Of a stretch of 64,000 nucleotides of DNA, positions 32,896-40,447 are shown piece by piece. Below the pieces are notes generated by a model that was not told the origin of the DNA, made no database searches, and worked only from the letters and a program-made list of their open reading frames with translations. Each line of letters begins with the position of its first letter. Positions within the stretch are counted from its first letter, which is position 1. A program made the translations under genes and the position numbers. The stretch is taken from assembly GCA_015059845.1 (NCBI GenBank), contig SUZR01000002.1, forward strand, positions 124,001 through 188,000. The letters are read 5' to 3'. This DNA is from Rikenellaceae bacterium (GTDB lineage Bacteria; Bacteroidota; Bacteroidia; Bacteroidales; Rikenellaceae).

Positions 32896-32941
32896 AGAGC
32901 GGTAAGCGGGACTCGAACCCGTGACCCTTAGCTTGGGAAGC
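32896..32941. repeat. Right attachment site (46-bp direct repeat)
   Basis: Identical to 24884-24929 and lying within the 3' half of the intact tRNA-Gly gene. Confidence 0.92.
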
Positions 32942-32970
32942 TAATGCTCTACCAACTGAGCTACTACCGC
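32898..32970 (-). tRNA. tRNA-Gly(CCC)
   Basis: On the minus strand a cloverleaf folds with acceptor GCGGTAG/TTACCGC (one G-T pair), D arm GCTC/GAGC, anticodon stem TTAGC/GCTAA with loop TTCCCAA (anticodon CCC, codon GGG) and T loop TTCGAGT. CCA is not encoded. The 73-nt gene remains intact after integration because the element replaces its 3' half with an identical copy. Confidence 0.93.
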
Positions 32971-33004
32971 ATCATTCGGTCCGGAAAAGGGGATGACCGC
33001 AAGA

Positions 33005-33034
33005 CAAAATTACAAAAAATATGGTAATCGCAAT
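33005..33034 (-). promoter_or_regulatory. Promoter of tRNA-Gly
   Basis: On the minus strand ATTG (33034-33031), 18 nt, then TAATTTTG (33012-33005) fits the -33/-7 pattern, 34 nt before the 5' end of the tRNA. Confidence 0.55.
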
Positions 33035-33098
33035 AACGCGAAAAGAAAATTAAATAAAATTTCTGTCGCGTTAAATCCTTTTTCGTCATTTTGCGTCT

Positions 33099-33121
33099 TA
33101 TATTTGAAAACGCGTTTTCAA
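33099..33121 (+). promoter_or_regulatory. -7 box and 18-bp palindrome upstream of the sigma factor
   Basis: TATATTTG (33099-33106) fits the -7 consensus. The perfect palindrome TTGAAAACGCGTTTTCAA (33104-33121) overlaps its end and would cover the transcription start, suggesting an operator. The ATG follows at 33149. Confidence 0.55.
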
Positions 33122-33148
33122 CGGACAAGAAATGAACTAACACACGGT

Positions 33149-33667
33149 ATGAACTTAAAGAAATCTACAAATGAAGACTCTCTTGCGCAAGCCGAAGCGA
33201 TAATTGCCTCCGAGTTGCAGTCGCTATATCGCTACGCCTGCTACCGCTTGGGGGAGCGAGAGGCGGCTCAGGATGTGATTCAGGAGCTATATCTCAAACT
33301 CCACAGCCAGAAACTCGGCGAGGTGAAAGATATGCGTTGTTATCTCTATCGGGCTCTGTCGAATAGCTGCACACAGCTGCTACGCGACCGCCGCCGAATA
33401 GAGTATGTGGATGTAACATCGCTTCGGGATTTGCAGGCCGAGGATATCGCACCCACCAATTATGAGCAGGAGCAGGCCTTGATAGCGCGTCTATTGGCGG
33501 CCATCCCCGACGAGCAGAGCGAGGTTATTCGTCTGCATCTGCACGGTGAGTGTACCTTTACGGAGATAGCCGAGATTTTGGATATTCCGCTCGCCACAGC
33601 CAAATCGCGTTACCGCTACGGCATTGAACACTTGCGCCAAGAGTTACAAAAACAAAATCTTTTTTAG
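33149..33667 (+). CDS. ECF-type RNA polymerase sigma factor
   Basis: The 172-residue product has sigma region 2 (SLYRYACYRLGEREAAQDVIQELYLKL, about 22-50) and region 4 with a helix-turn-helix (LHLHGECTFTEIAEILDIPLATAKSRYRYGIEHLRQEL, about 125-165). The ATG at 33149 gives a normal ECF length; the longer frame from 32993 runs through the promoter region. It is followed 25 nt later by a single-pass membrane protein in the usual anti-sigma position. Target genes are unknown. Confidence 0.93.
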   Translation: MNLKKSTNEDSLAQAEAIIASELQSLYRYACYRLGEREAAQDVIQELYLKLHSQKLGEVKDMRCYLYRALSNSCTQLLRDRRRIEYVDVTSLRDLQAEDIAPTNYEQEQALIARLLAAIPDEQSEVIRLHLHGECTFTEIAEILDIPLATAKSRYRYGIEHLRQELQKQNLF

Positions 33668-33692
33668 GGTGAATTTCTTACAACTGACAATT

Positions 33693-34268
33693 ATGAAAAA
33701 TATAAATAATCAGATAACAGATAAGCAAATCGAGCAATTGCTAACTCCGCGTTTTACGCCATCTGCCGAGGAGGTTAAGTTACCCAACGTTCAACACAAG
33801 GACAACATCTCTTCAGTGAGCCGCATTTGGATAAATATTGCTCGAATTGGAGGCATTGCAGCTGTAATTATCTTAGGCATATTTATCCTTGTTGACCCCA
33901 ACAATACCGCCACAGCAAAAGTGTATGATATGTCGCAGTTTACACCTGCGGATACAATGCCAAGATTTCAAAATGGCGATATGACAACATTCTGTTATTG
34001 GATGAGTCGTAATATAAATTACCCACAAGAGGCCATTGATAGTGATTTGGAGGGAAAGGTGGTATTCTCGTTTATTGTTGAAACGGATGGCTCGCTATCA
34101 GAGTTTAAGATACTGCAATCACCAAGCGTGATTCTCAGCCAAGAGGTAGAGCGCGTATTCAATAATTCTCCCAAATGGGAACCGGGATTACATATGGGTA
34201 AAAAGGTTAGAGTGAGATTGGCCGTTCCCGTTGTATTAGTAATACAAAAACAAAACCCTAATCAATAA
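33693..34268 (+). CDS. Single-pass membrane protein with periplasmic TonB C-terminal domain, putative anti-sigma factor
   Basis: The 191-residue protein has a short cytoplasmic part (1-47), one membrane helix (about 48-68, IARIGGIAAVIILGIFILV) and a periplasmic TonB-C-like domain (about 95-190: NYPQEAIDSDLEGKVVFSF, ETDGSLSEFKIL, SPKWEPG, KVRVRLAVPVV). Location right after an ECF sigma gene is where anti-sigma genes lie, yet the output domain is TonB-like rather than FecR-like. It could be an anti-sigma factor, a TonB protein, or both. I start it at the ATG at 33693 (MKNINNQITD). Confidence 0.75.
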   Translation: MKNINNQITDKQIEQLLTPRFTPSAEEVKLPNVQHKDNISSVSRIWINIARIGGIAAVIILGIFILVDPNNTATAKVYDMSQFTPADTMPRFQNGDMTTFCYWMSRNINYPQEAIDSDLEGKVVFSFIVETDGSLSEFKILQSPSVILSQEVERVFNNSPKWEPGLHMGKKVRVRLAVPVVLVIQKQNPNQ

Positions 34269-34296
34269 ACAGATTTATTAACCTAATGATTTAATT

Positions 34297-34692
34297 ATGA
34301 AAAAGATGATTTTTGCGGTGTTGGCTGTAATGTTTATGGCTTCACCAATGGCTAATGCACAGGATGTAAAAGTTGACAAGATGCCAACTTTCCAGAACGG
34401 AGGACTTCAAGATTTTGCAATTTGGGCAATGAGCAATGTTAAATATCCCGAGGAGGCTGTCAAACAGAATATCTCAGGTAGGGTACTTGTAGAATTTGTA
34501 ATTGGCACTGATGGCTCGGTATCATCAGTAAAAACTCTTAAAAGCCCATCTGACATTCTCTCAACTGAAGCCGAAAGAGTAATCAAGTCTTCTCCTAAGT
34601 GGGAGGCTGGCGAGCACGAAGGAAAGAAAGTAAACGTTAGATTTGTTATACCGATTGTATTTGCTACAGAAGCTCAATCAAATGCTAAATAA
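34297..34692 (+). CDS. Secreted TonB C-terminal domain protein
   Basis: The 131-residue protein has a Sec signal peptide (MKKMIFAVLAVMFMASPMANAQ) and then only a TonB-C-like domain (VKYPEEAVKQNISGRVLVEF, GTDGSVSSVKTLKSPSD, SPKWEAGEHEGKKVNVRF). It is a paralogue of the preceding protein without its membrane anchor, so it cannot transduce energy itself. It may compete for or bind the TonB box of a receptor, or the partner of the preceding gene product. Confidence 0.85.
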   Translation: MKKMIFAVLAVMFMASPMANAQDVKVDKMPTFQNGGLQDFAIWAMSNVKYPEEAVKQNISGRVLVEFVIGTDGSVSSVKTLKSPSDILSTEAERVIKSSPKWEAGEHEGKKVNVRFVIPIVFATEAQSNAK

Positions 34693-34742
34693 TAATACAG
34701 GGTATTGGCTACTGAACTCCAAATTGTAATTTGGTTAATATA

Positions 34743-34774
34743 AAAAGGAGGGTATTGGCTAATACCCTCCTTTT
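34743..34774. terminator. Bidirectional terminator
   Basis: AAAAGGAGGGTATT (34743-34756) and its exact complement (34761-34774) form a 14-bp stem with a GGCT loop between convergent genes. Confidence 0.92.
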
Positions 34775-34791
34775 CTATGTCGTAAGCGTAA

Positions 34792-36696
34792 TTACTTCGC
34801 AATCTTGGCGATTGACTCCAAATTCTTGGGATTATCAATCTTCTTACCCTCGGGGGTATAGACATACTCGATACGGTCGGCGAAGTACTCCTCAACCTTA
34901 CCGCGCACAACCTTCATAGTACTATTAACCAATCCGTTCTGCTCGGTGAAGGCCTCGCCCACGATAGCCAGCGCACCCGGCAACCAGCGGTCGGGGAACT
35001 CGTCGGCATAGACTCCGCCTGTGCGGTACTTATCAACCTCCGCGCCGATAGCCTTAGCTGCTGCACGCAACGACTCCTCGTCGCTCTTGCCGCCAAGAAT
35101 CTTGCGCATAGCCTCGCGGTTAGGTACCACGATAGCTGAAGTGAAGGGGCTCTGGTTGTTATAAACGATAACCTGGTCGATGAGCGGCGACTTATCCACG
35201 ATAGCCTCCTCCATACCCTCGGGGCTATACTTCTCGCCATCGGCAGAAATCAAGAGGCTCTTAAAGCGACCCAACACGTAGAGGAAACCATCCTCGGCCA
35301 TATATCCCATATCGCCCGTATAGAGCCAGCCATCCTTCACGGTATCGGCCGTAGCTGTGGGATTCTTCCAGTAGCCCGCCATCACGTTCTCGCCCTTGAT
35401 TACAATCTCGCCCTTCACGCCGCAAGGCATCTCGTTGCCCTCCTCGTCAAGAATCTTGATATCGAGCGGCTCGATGAGCTTACCCGACGAGCCGAAACGG
35501 TGCTGCTTGGGACCTGTTGAGTTAGCCGAGATGATAGGTGTAGCCTCCGACAGACCATAACCCTGATACATAGGCATACCTACGGCGTAGAAGAAGCGCT
35601 GCAACTCCGAGTCGAGCAGTGCGCCACCACCCACGAAGAACTTGATATTGCCACCAAAGCCTGCACGCACCTTCTCGAAGAGAATCTTATCGAACAGCGC
35701 AACAAGCGGCTTGAGGATAAAACGCCAGCCACGACCCTTCGAGTAACCATCCTGATTATACTCGTAGGCAACCTTCAAGGCAAACTTAAAGAGTTTTTCA
35801 ACCTTCGGGCCCTGCTTCTTGATAGATGACTCGATTGACTTGCGGAAGTTCTTCGCCAACGCGGGCACCGACAACAGCACGTGAGGCTTCACCTCCTTGA
35901 TATTGACGGGTACGTTCTTCAGCGTCTCCATCGGAGTGCGACCCACCTGCGTGGTAGCTACCGAAGCGCCACACGCCACCATAATATAGAAACCTGCTAC
36001 GTGAGCAAAGCAGTGGTCCAAAGGCAGGATGATGAACATTGTGTAGTCCGACGGAATCGAGATACGAGTCAAAGCCTGCTCGACGTTGGCCGTGTAGTTG
36101 CGGTGCGTAAGGATAACGCCCTTGGGGTCAGCCGTAGTACCTGAGGTGTAGGTGATTGTAGCGTAATCGTCGTTCTGAATAGCCTGACCGATGGCCATAA
36201 ACTCCTCCTTATGCTCCTTCAGGTACTCTGCACCCTTAGCAGCTACTTCCGAGAGGAATACCTCGCCATCCTGCAACTCGGCGTCGCAGTCGAAGACGAT
36301 AACGTGCTCGATCAGAGGCAACTGCTCACGAATCTTGCGGAACTTGGGCAGCTGGTTGCGCGATACGAAGATAGCCACCACATCGGCGTGGCGCAAGCGA
36401 AACAGGAGGTCGTTAGCCTCCTCCAGCTTAACCGAAAGGGGCACGCTGATAGCACCTGCATAGAGCAAACCCAGCTCCGAGAGAATCCAGTTATTACATC
36501 CCTCAGCCAAGATAGATACGGTCTGCTTGGGCTTAATGCCAAGCGCAACCAATCCTGCTCCAATCTTCAGAGCCTGCTCCTTACATTGTGCGTAGGTTGT
36601 AGGGCGGAATTCGCCATTCTCCTTCTCCAACAAGAAGGGGCGATCACCAAACTTGGCAACCGACTGATCAAAAAGGTCAATGATTGTCTTTTTCAT
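34792..36696 (-). CDS. AMP-binding long-chain acyl-CoA synthetase
   Basis: The 634-residue protein is an AMP-forming acyl-CoA synthetase: P-loop YTSGTTADPKGV, GYGLSEATP, TGDMGYMAEDGFLYVLGR and a C-terminal KYSPEGMEEAI hinge region. It activates fatty acids to acyl-CoA in the cytoplasm. It lies 19 nt after lepA and is probably co-transcribed with it. The closest relatives by look are FAA1/FadD15-type enzymes. The substrate is not deducible. Confidence 0.93.
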   Translation of the reverse strand: MKKTIIDLFDQSVAKFGDRPFLLEKENGEFRPTTYAQCKEQALKIGAGLVALGIKPKQTVSILAEGCNNWILSELGLLYAGAISVPLSVKLEEANDLLFRLRHADVVAIFVSRNQLPKFRKIREQLPLIEHVIVFDCDAELQDGEVFLSEVAAKGAEYLKEHKEEFMAIGQAIQNDDYATITYTSGTTADPKGVILTHRNYTANVEQALTRISIPSDYTMFIILPLDHCFAHVAGFYIMVACGASVATTQVGRTPMETLKNVPVNIKEVKPHVLLSVPALAKNFRKSIESSIKKQGPKVEKLFKFALKVAYEYNQDGYSKGRGWRFILKPLVALFDKILFEKVRAGFGGNIKFFVGGGALLDSELQRFFYAVGMPMYQGYGLSEATPIISANSTGPKQHRFGSSGKLIEPLDIKILDEEGNEMPCGVKGEIVIKGENVMAGYWKNPTATADTVKDGWLYTGDMGYMAEDGFLYVLGRFKSLLISADGEKYSPEGMEEAIVDKSPLIDQVIVYNNQSPFTSAIVVPNREAMRKILGGKSDEESLRAAAKAIGAEVDKYRTGGVYADEFPDRWLPGALAIVGEAFTEQNGLVNSTMKVVRGKVEEYFADRIEYVYTPEGKKIDNPKNLESIAKIAK

Positions 36697-36715
36697 ATTT
36701 TTATGCTAATTCAAT

Positions 36716-38506
36716 TTAATCCATCTTCAAAACTGCAAGGAAGGCCGACTGCGGCACCTGCACCTGACCTACCTGACGCATACGCTTCTTACCAGCCTTC
36801 TGCTTCTCCAACAGTTTTCTTTTACGAGAAATATCACCTCCGTAGCACTTCGCCGTAACGTCCTTACGCACAGCCTTAACGGTCTCACGGGCGATAATCT
36901 TCGCACCGATAGCCGCCTGGATAGCGATATCGAACTGCTGGCGAGGGATAAGCTCCTTGAGCTTCTCACACATCTTGCGACCAAAGTCGTACGAGTGGTC
37001 GGCATAGATAAGTGACGACAAGGCATCCACAGGCTCGCCATTGAGCAAGATATCCAGTTTAGCCAGCTTCGAGGGTTTGTAGCCCGTGCGGTGGTAGTCG
37101 AACGATGCGTAACCCTTCGAGATACTCTTCAACTTATCGTAGAAGTCGAAAACAATCTCCGACAGAGGCATATCGAAATTGACCTCCACACGGTCCTGCG
37201 TGATAAAGTTCTGATTCTTCATCACACCACGCTTGTCGATACACAACTTTATTACAGCACCCAGGAAATCGGCCTTGGTGATAATCTGTGCGTTGATATA
37301 TGGCTCCTCGATAGATGAAATCTTCGTTACTTCGGGCAGACCCGATGGGTTGTGTACCTCCAACACCTCGCCCGATGTGGTAGTGATGCGGTACGACACA
37401 TTGGGCACGGTGGTGATAACATCCATATCGAACTCACGGTACAGGCGCTCCTGAATAATCTCCATATGCAACAGACCGAGGAATCCGCAACGGAATCCAA
37501 AGCCCAACGCCAACGACGACTCAGGCTCGAACGTGAGCGAGGCGTCGTTCAACTGCAACTTCTCGAGCGATGCGCGCAAATCCTCATACTGGTCAGCCTC
37601 AACGGGATATACTCCGGCAAAGACCATCGGCTTCACATCCTCGAAACCTGCGATAGCCTCCTTGCAGGGGTTGCTCATAGCCGTAATGGTATCTCCCACC
37701 TTCACATCCTTGGCGTTCTTGATACCCGAGCAGATATATCCTACGTCGCCCGAGCGAATCTCATCACGGGGGCACATCTTAAGGCGCAAAACGCCCACCT
37801 CGTCGGCATCGTAGTCGTTGCCCGTATTGAAGAACTTAACGTGGTCACCCTTGTGAATCGTGCCGTTGAAGACACGGAAATATGCGATAATACCGCGGAA
37901 GGGGTTGAACACCGAGTCAAAAATCAACGCCTGCAACGGAGCGTCGTCATCACCTTCAGGTGCGGGAATACGCTCCACAATAGCCTCCAGTACATCCTCA
38001 ACGCCCTGGCCTGTCTTACCCGACGCCAAGAGGATATCCTCCTCCTTACAGCCGATAAGGTCGATAACCTGGTCCTTCACCTCGTCAATCATTGCCGACT
38101 CCACGTCAATCTTATTCAGCACGGGGATAATCTCAAGGTCGTTGCCGATAGCGAGGTAGAGGTTCGATATAGTCTGCGCCTGAATACCCTGCGTGGCATC
38201 CACTACGAGCAACGCTCCCTCGCACGAAGCGATAGCGCGTGACACCTCGTACGAGAAGTCAACGTGTCCCGGGGTGTCGATAAGGTTGAGCACGTAGTTT
38301 TCGCCATTGCGGGCCTTGTACTCCATCTGAATGGCGTGGCTCTTGATTGTAATACCCTTCTCGCGTTCGAGGTCCATATCGTCCAGCACCTGCGACTGCA
38401 TCTCACGCTGTCCTACGGTGTTAGTAAACTCCAAAAGACGGTCGGCCAGAGTAGATTTACCGTGGTCGATATGGGCTATAATACAAAAATTACGAATTTT
38501 TTTCAT
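36716..38506 (-). CDS. lepA: Elongation factor 4 (LepA) GTPase
   Basis: The 596-residue protein starts [20 protein letters not shown], with GTPase motifs [17 protein letters not shown] and NKID, followed by EF-G-like domains and the LepA-specific C-terminal domain ([39 protein letters not shown]). LepA acts on ribosomes during initiation and under stress. The start at 38506 is the family-typical one; a longer frame from 38560 would read through the promoter. Confidence 0.98.
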   Translation of the reverse strand: MKKIRNFCIIAHIDHGKSTLADRLLEFTNTVGQREMQSQVLDDMDLEREKGITIKSHAIQMEYKARNGENYVLNLIDTPGHVDFSYEVSRAIASCEGALLVVDATQGIQAQTISNLYLAIGNDLEIIPVLNKIDVESAMIDEVKDQVIDLIGCKEEDILLASGKTGQGVEDVLEAIVERIPAPEGDDDAPLQALIFDSVFNPFRGIIAYFRVFNGTIHKGDHVKFFNTGNDYDADEVGVLRLKMCPRDEIRSGDVGYICSGIKNAKDVKVGDTITAMSNPCKEAIAGFEDVKPMVFAGVYPVEADQYEDLRASLEKLQLNDASLTFEPESSLALGFGFRCGFLGLLHMEIIQERLYREFDMDVITTVPNVSYRITTTSGEVLEVHNPSGLPEVTKISSIEEPYINAQIITKADFLGAVIKLCIDKRGVMKNQNFITQDRVEVNFDMPLSEIVFDFYDKLKSISKGYASFDYHRTGYKPSKLAKLDILLNGEPVDALSSLIYADHSYDFGRKMCEKLKELIPRQQFDIAIQAAIGAKIIARETVKAVRKDVTAKCYGGDISRKRKLLEKQKAGKKRMRQVGQVQVPQSAFLAVLKMD

Positions 38507-38529
38507 CTTTAATAAATCGTGTAAGTGCG

Positions 38530-38561
38530 CAAATATACGTAAATTCGGGCGCATCAGCAAA
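38530..38561 (-). promoter_or_regulatory. lepA promoter
   Basis: On the minus strand TTTG (38561-38558), 20 nt, then TATATTTG (38537-38530) matches the Bacteroidetes consensus, 23 nt before the start codon. Confidence 0.75.
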
Positions 38562-38568
38562 ATTATTG

Positions 38569-38576
38569 TATCTTTG
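38569..38576 (+). promoter_or_regulatory. -7 box of the ubiA-like gene
   Basis: TATCTTTG, 23 nt before the ATG at 38600, fits the -7 consensus. Its region overlaps the lepA promoter on the other strand. Confidence 0.5.
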
Positions 38577-38599
38577 CAGCGTCTAAAAACTCAAAAACG

Positions 38600-39481
38600 A
38601 TGAATTCTATTACAAAATATGCCCGTTTGGTGAAGTTTTCGCACACGATTTTCGCTATGCCATTTGCCTTGATGTCGTTCGTATATGCTGTAACACAAAG
38701 CGGCGTATCCGACGCCCAAAGCAACCCGTGGTGGTGGGTGACGCTTCTTGTTCAAGTCGTTCTCTGTATGGTCTTTGCGCGCAACGTGGCGATGGGCTTC
38801 AACCGCTGGGCCGACCGTGAGATTGACGCCCGCAATCCCCGCACCGCATCGCGTGAGATTCCCGCAGGAGAGATTTCGCCCAAAGCCGCCATTTGGTTTG
38901 TGGCAATCAACGCCCTGCTTTTTATCGTGACAGCCTCGACCATCAACTCACTTACGGCGTGGCTCTCGCCCGTAGCGTTAGCCGTGGTGATGTTTTACAG
39001 CTATTGTAAACGTTTCACCTCACTGGCACACTTGGTGTTAGGCCTATCGCTCGGCATTGCTCCCGTCGGAGCATACATCACCGTTACGGGAGAGTTTGCC
39101 CTGGTGCCCTGCATCCTCTCGCTGTTGGTTATTACGTGGTGTGGCAGTTTCGATATTATCTACGCCCTGCAAGATAAGGAGTTTGACCGCGCCAACGGTC
39201 TGCACTCCATTCCTGCAAAGTTTTCGGTGCGCACATCGCTCTTTATCAGCATCGCACTGCACGTGGTAACCATCGCCTGCCTCGCGTGGTTTGTGATGTT
39301 GCTTCCGAGGAGCTTGTGGATATTGCTTGGAGCGGCAATTTTTACGGTAATAATCATCGCCGAACACGTTATCGTAACACCCACTCGTCAGCGCAATATT
39401 CCAATCGCTTTCGGCACGCTCAACGGCCTTGCGAGTCTGTCGTTGGCCATCTTTGTAATCATCGGATTATTAACAGCATAG
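38600..39481 (+). CDS. UbiA-family prenyltransferase
   Basis: The 293-residue integral membrane protein has the two Asp-rich motifs of UbiA enzymes: NRWADREIDARNPRTASR (NxxxDxxxD) and YALQDKEFDRANGLHSIP. Eight or nine hydrophobic segments surround them. It transfers a prenyl chain to an aromatic acceptor, for menaquinone-like quinone synthesis. By sequence it is closer to 4-hydroxybenzoate prenyltransferases (UbiA/MqnP type) than to MenA, which would suit the futalosine menaquinone route; that last point is inference. The next gene follows after 9 nt. Confidence 0.9.
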   Translation: MNSITKYARLVKFSHTIFAMPFALMSFVYAVTQSGVSDAQSNPWWWVTLLVQVVLCMVFARNVAMGFNRWADREIDARNPRTASREIPAGEISPKAAIWFVAINALLFIVTASTINSLTAWLSPVALAVVMFYSYCKRFTSLAHLVLGLSLGIAPVGAYITVTGEFALVPCILSLLVITWCGSFDIIYALQDKEFDRANGLHSIPAKFSVRTSLFISIALHVVTIACLAWFVMLLPRSLWILLGAAIFTVIIIAEHVIVTPTRQRNIPIAFGTLNGLASLSLAIFVIIGLLTA

Positions 39482-39490
39482 ACCGACGCT

Positions 39491-40387
39491 ATGTGGTTGA
39501 TTCTTGCCTTCACCTCGGCAGCTCTTCTGGGTCTATATGATGTAGCGAAAAAGCAGGCCGTAAAGAATAATGCCGTGCCCACGGTGTTGCTGCTCAACAC
39601 CCTCTTTTCGTCGCTTCTGTTTCTGCCCGTAATCATCTCCAGCGAGTGCGATTTAGGGTGGTTTGGCGCAACGATTTTTGACGTTGAGCCGCAACCGCTA
39701 CGCTCACATCTTCTGATTATTTTGAAGTCAGCCATCGTACTCTCCTCGTGGATTTTCGGTTACTTCGGCATAAAACATCTTCCACTGACTCTTGTCGGAC
39801 CGATTAACGCCACCCGCCCCGTGCTGGTACTTGTGGGTGCGATGCTTCTCTTTGGCGAGAGGCTTAACACCCTGCAATGGATAGGTGTTCTGCTGGCCTT
39901 GGTATCAATATTTATGCTCAGCCGTGCCGGTAAAAAGGAAGGTATTGACTTTACACATAACCGTTGGATACTCTGCGTTGCGGCGGCTGCGATATTGGGC
40001 GCTGCAAGTGGTCTTTACGACCGTTATATTATGCAGGAGCTGGAGCCGCTATTTGTACAGAGCTGGTATAACATCTACCAGCTAACGATGATGGCCATCG
40101 CCGTGATGCTCATCCACTTACTCCAACCCAACCGTACCCCGTTCCACTGGTCGTGGGCCATTCCGCTTATATCGTTATTCCTCTCGGCGGCCGACTTGGC
40201 CTACTTCGTGGCACTCTCAAATCAGGAGGCTATGATATCGGTCGTATCGATGATTCGCCGCGGCTCGGTTGTAGTGTCGTTCGCCTGCGGAGCAATGCTC
40301 TTTCGTGAGAAGAATCTGCGAGCCAAAGCTATTGATTTGATATTCATTCTGGCGGGAATGATCTTTTTGTGGCTCGGCAGCCGATAA
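39491..40387 (+). CDS. DMT-superfamily (EamA) transporter
   Basis: The 298-residue protein consists of ten hydrophobic segments in two EamA-type halves (about 1-135 and 150-298), with GPINATRPVLVLVGAMLLFGERL in the first half and ISVVSMIRRGSVVVSFACGAMLFREK in the second. It likely exports or imports a small metabolite. Co-transcription with the UbiA-like gene is probable from the 9-nt spacing, but a functional link is not evident. Confidence 0.85.
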   Translation: MWLILAFTSAALLGLYDVAKKQAVKNNAVPTVLLLNTLFSSLLFLPVIISSECDLGWFGATIFDVEPQPLRSHLLIILKSAIVLSSWIFGYFGIKHLPLTLVGPINATRPVLVLVGAMLLFGERLNTLQWIGVLLALVSIFMLSRAGKKEGIDFTHNRWILCVAAAAILGAASGLYDRYIMQELEPLFVQSWYNIYQLTMMAIAVMLIHLLQPNRTPFHWSWAIPLISLFLSAADLAYFVALSNQEAMISVVSMIRRGSVVVSFACGAMLFREKNLRAKAIDLIFILAGMIFLWLGSR

Positions 40388-40402
40388 TTAAGAATTAATT
40401 AT

Positions 40403-40410
40403 TACCTTTG
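40403..40410 (+). promoter_or_regulatory. -7 box of pheT
   Basis: TACCTTTG, 37 nt before the ATG at 40448, fits the -7 consensus. No -33 element is clear. Confidence 0.45.
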
Positions 40411-40447
40411 TGGGTTAGATAGGAAAATAAATAAAAAAACATATACT

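Larger units (their letters stand above)
24884..32941. mobile_element. 8-kb integrative element in tRNA-Gly(CCC)
   Basis: The element is bounded by 46-bp direct repeats (24884-24929 and 32896-32941), one inside an intact tRNA gene. Its integrase gene lies 170 bp inside the left end. It is clearly more AT-rich than the flanks. Cargo rightward: integrase, GHKL ATPase, STAS-like protein. Cargo leftward: SLOG protein, two long and one short related unknown proteins, a 322-residue unknown protein, WYL regulator. No conjugation, replication, capsid or transposase genes are seen, so it is not self-transmissible from what is visible. The gene types resemble defence or stress islands. Confidence 0.88.

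Noticed and set aside
32685..32924. 79-codon open frame at the right end of the element
   Set aside because: It runs through hairpins, the tRNA terminator and the tRNA 3' end, so it is not a gene.
37352..38242. Open frame of 296 codons opposite lepA
   Set aside because: The lepA frame has clear GTPase motifs; the opposite frame has no family features.
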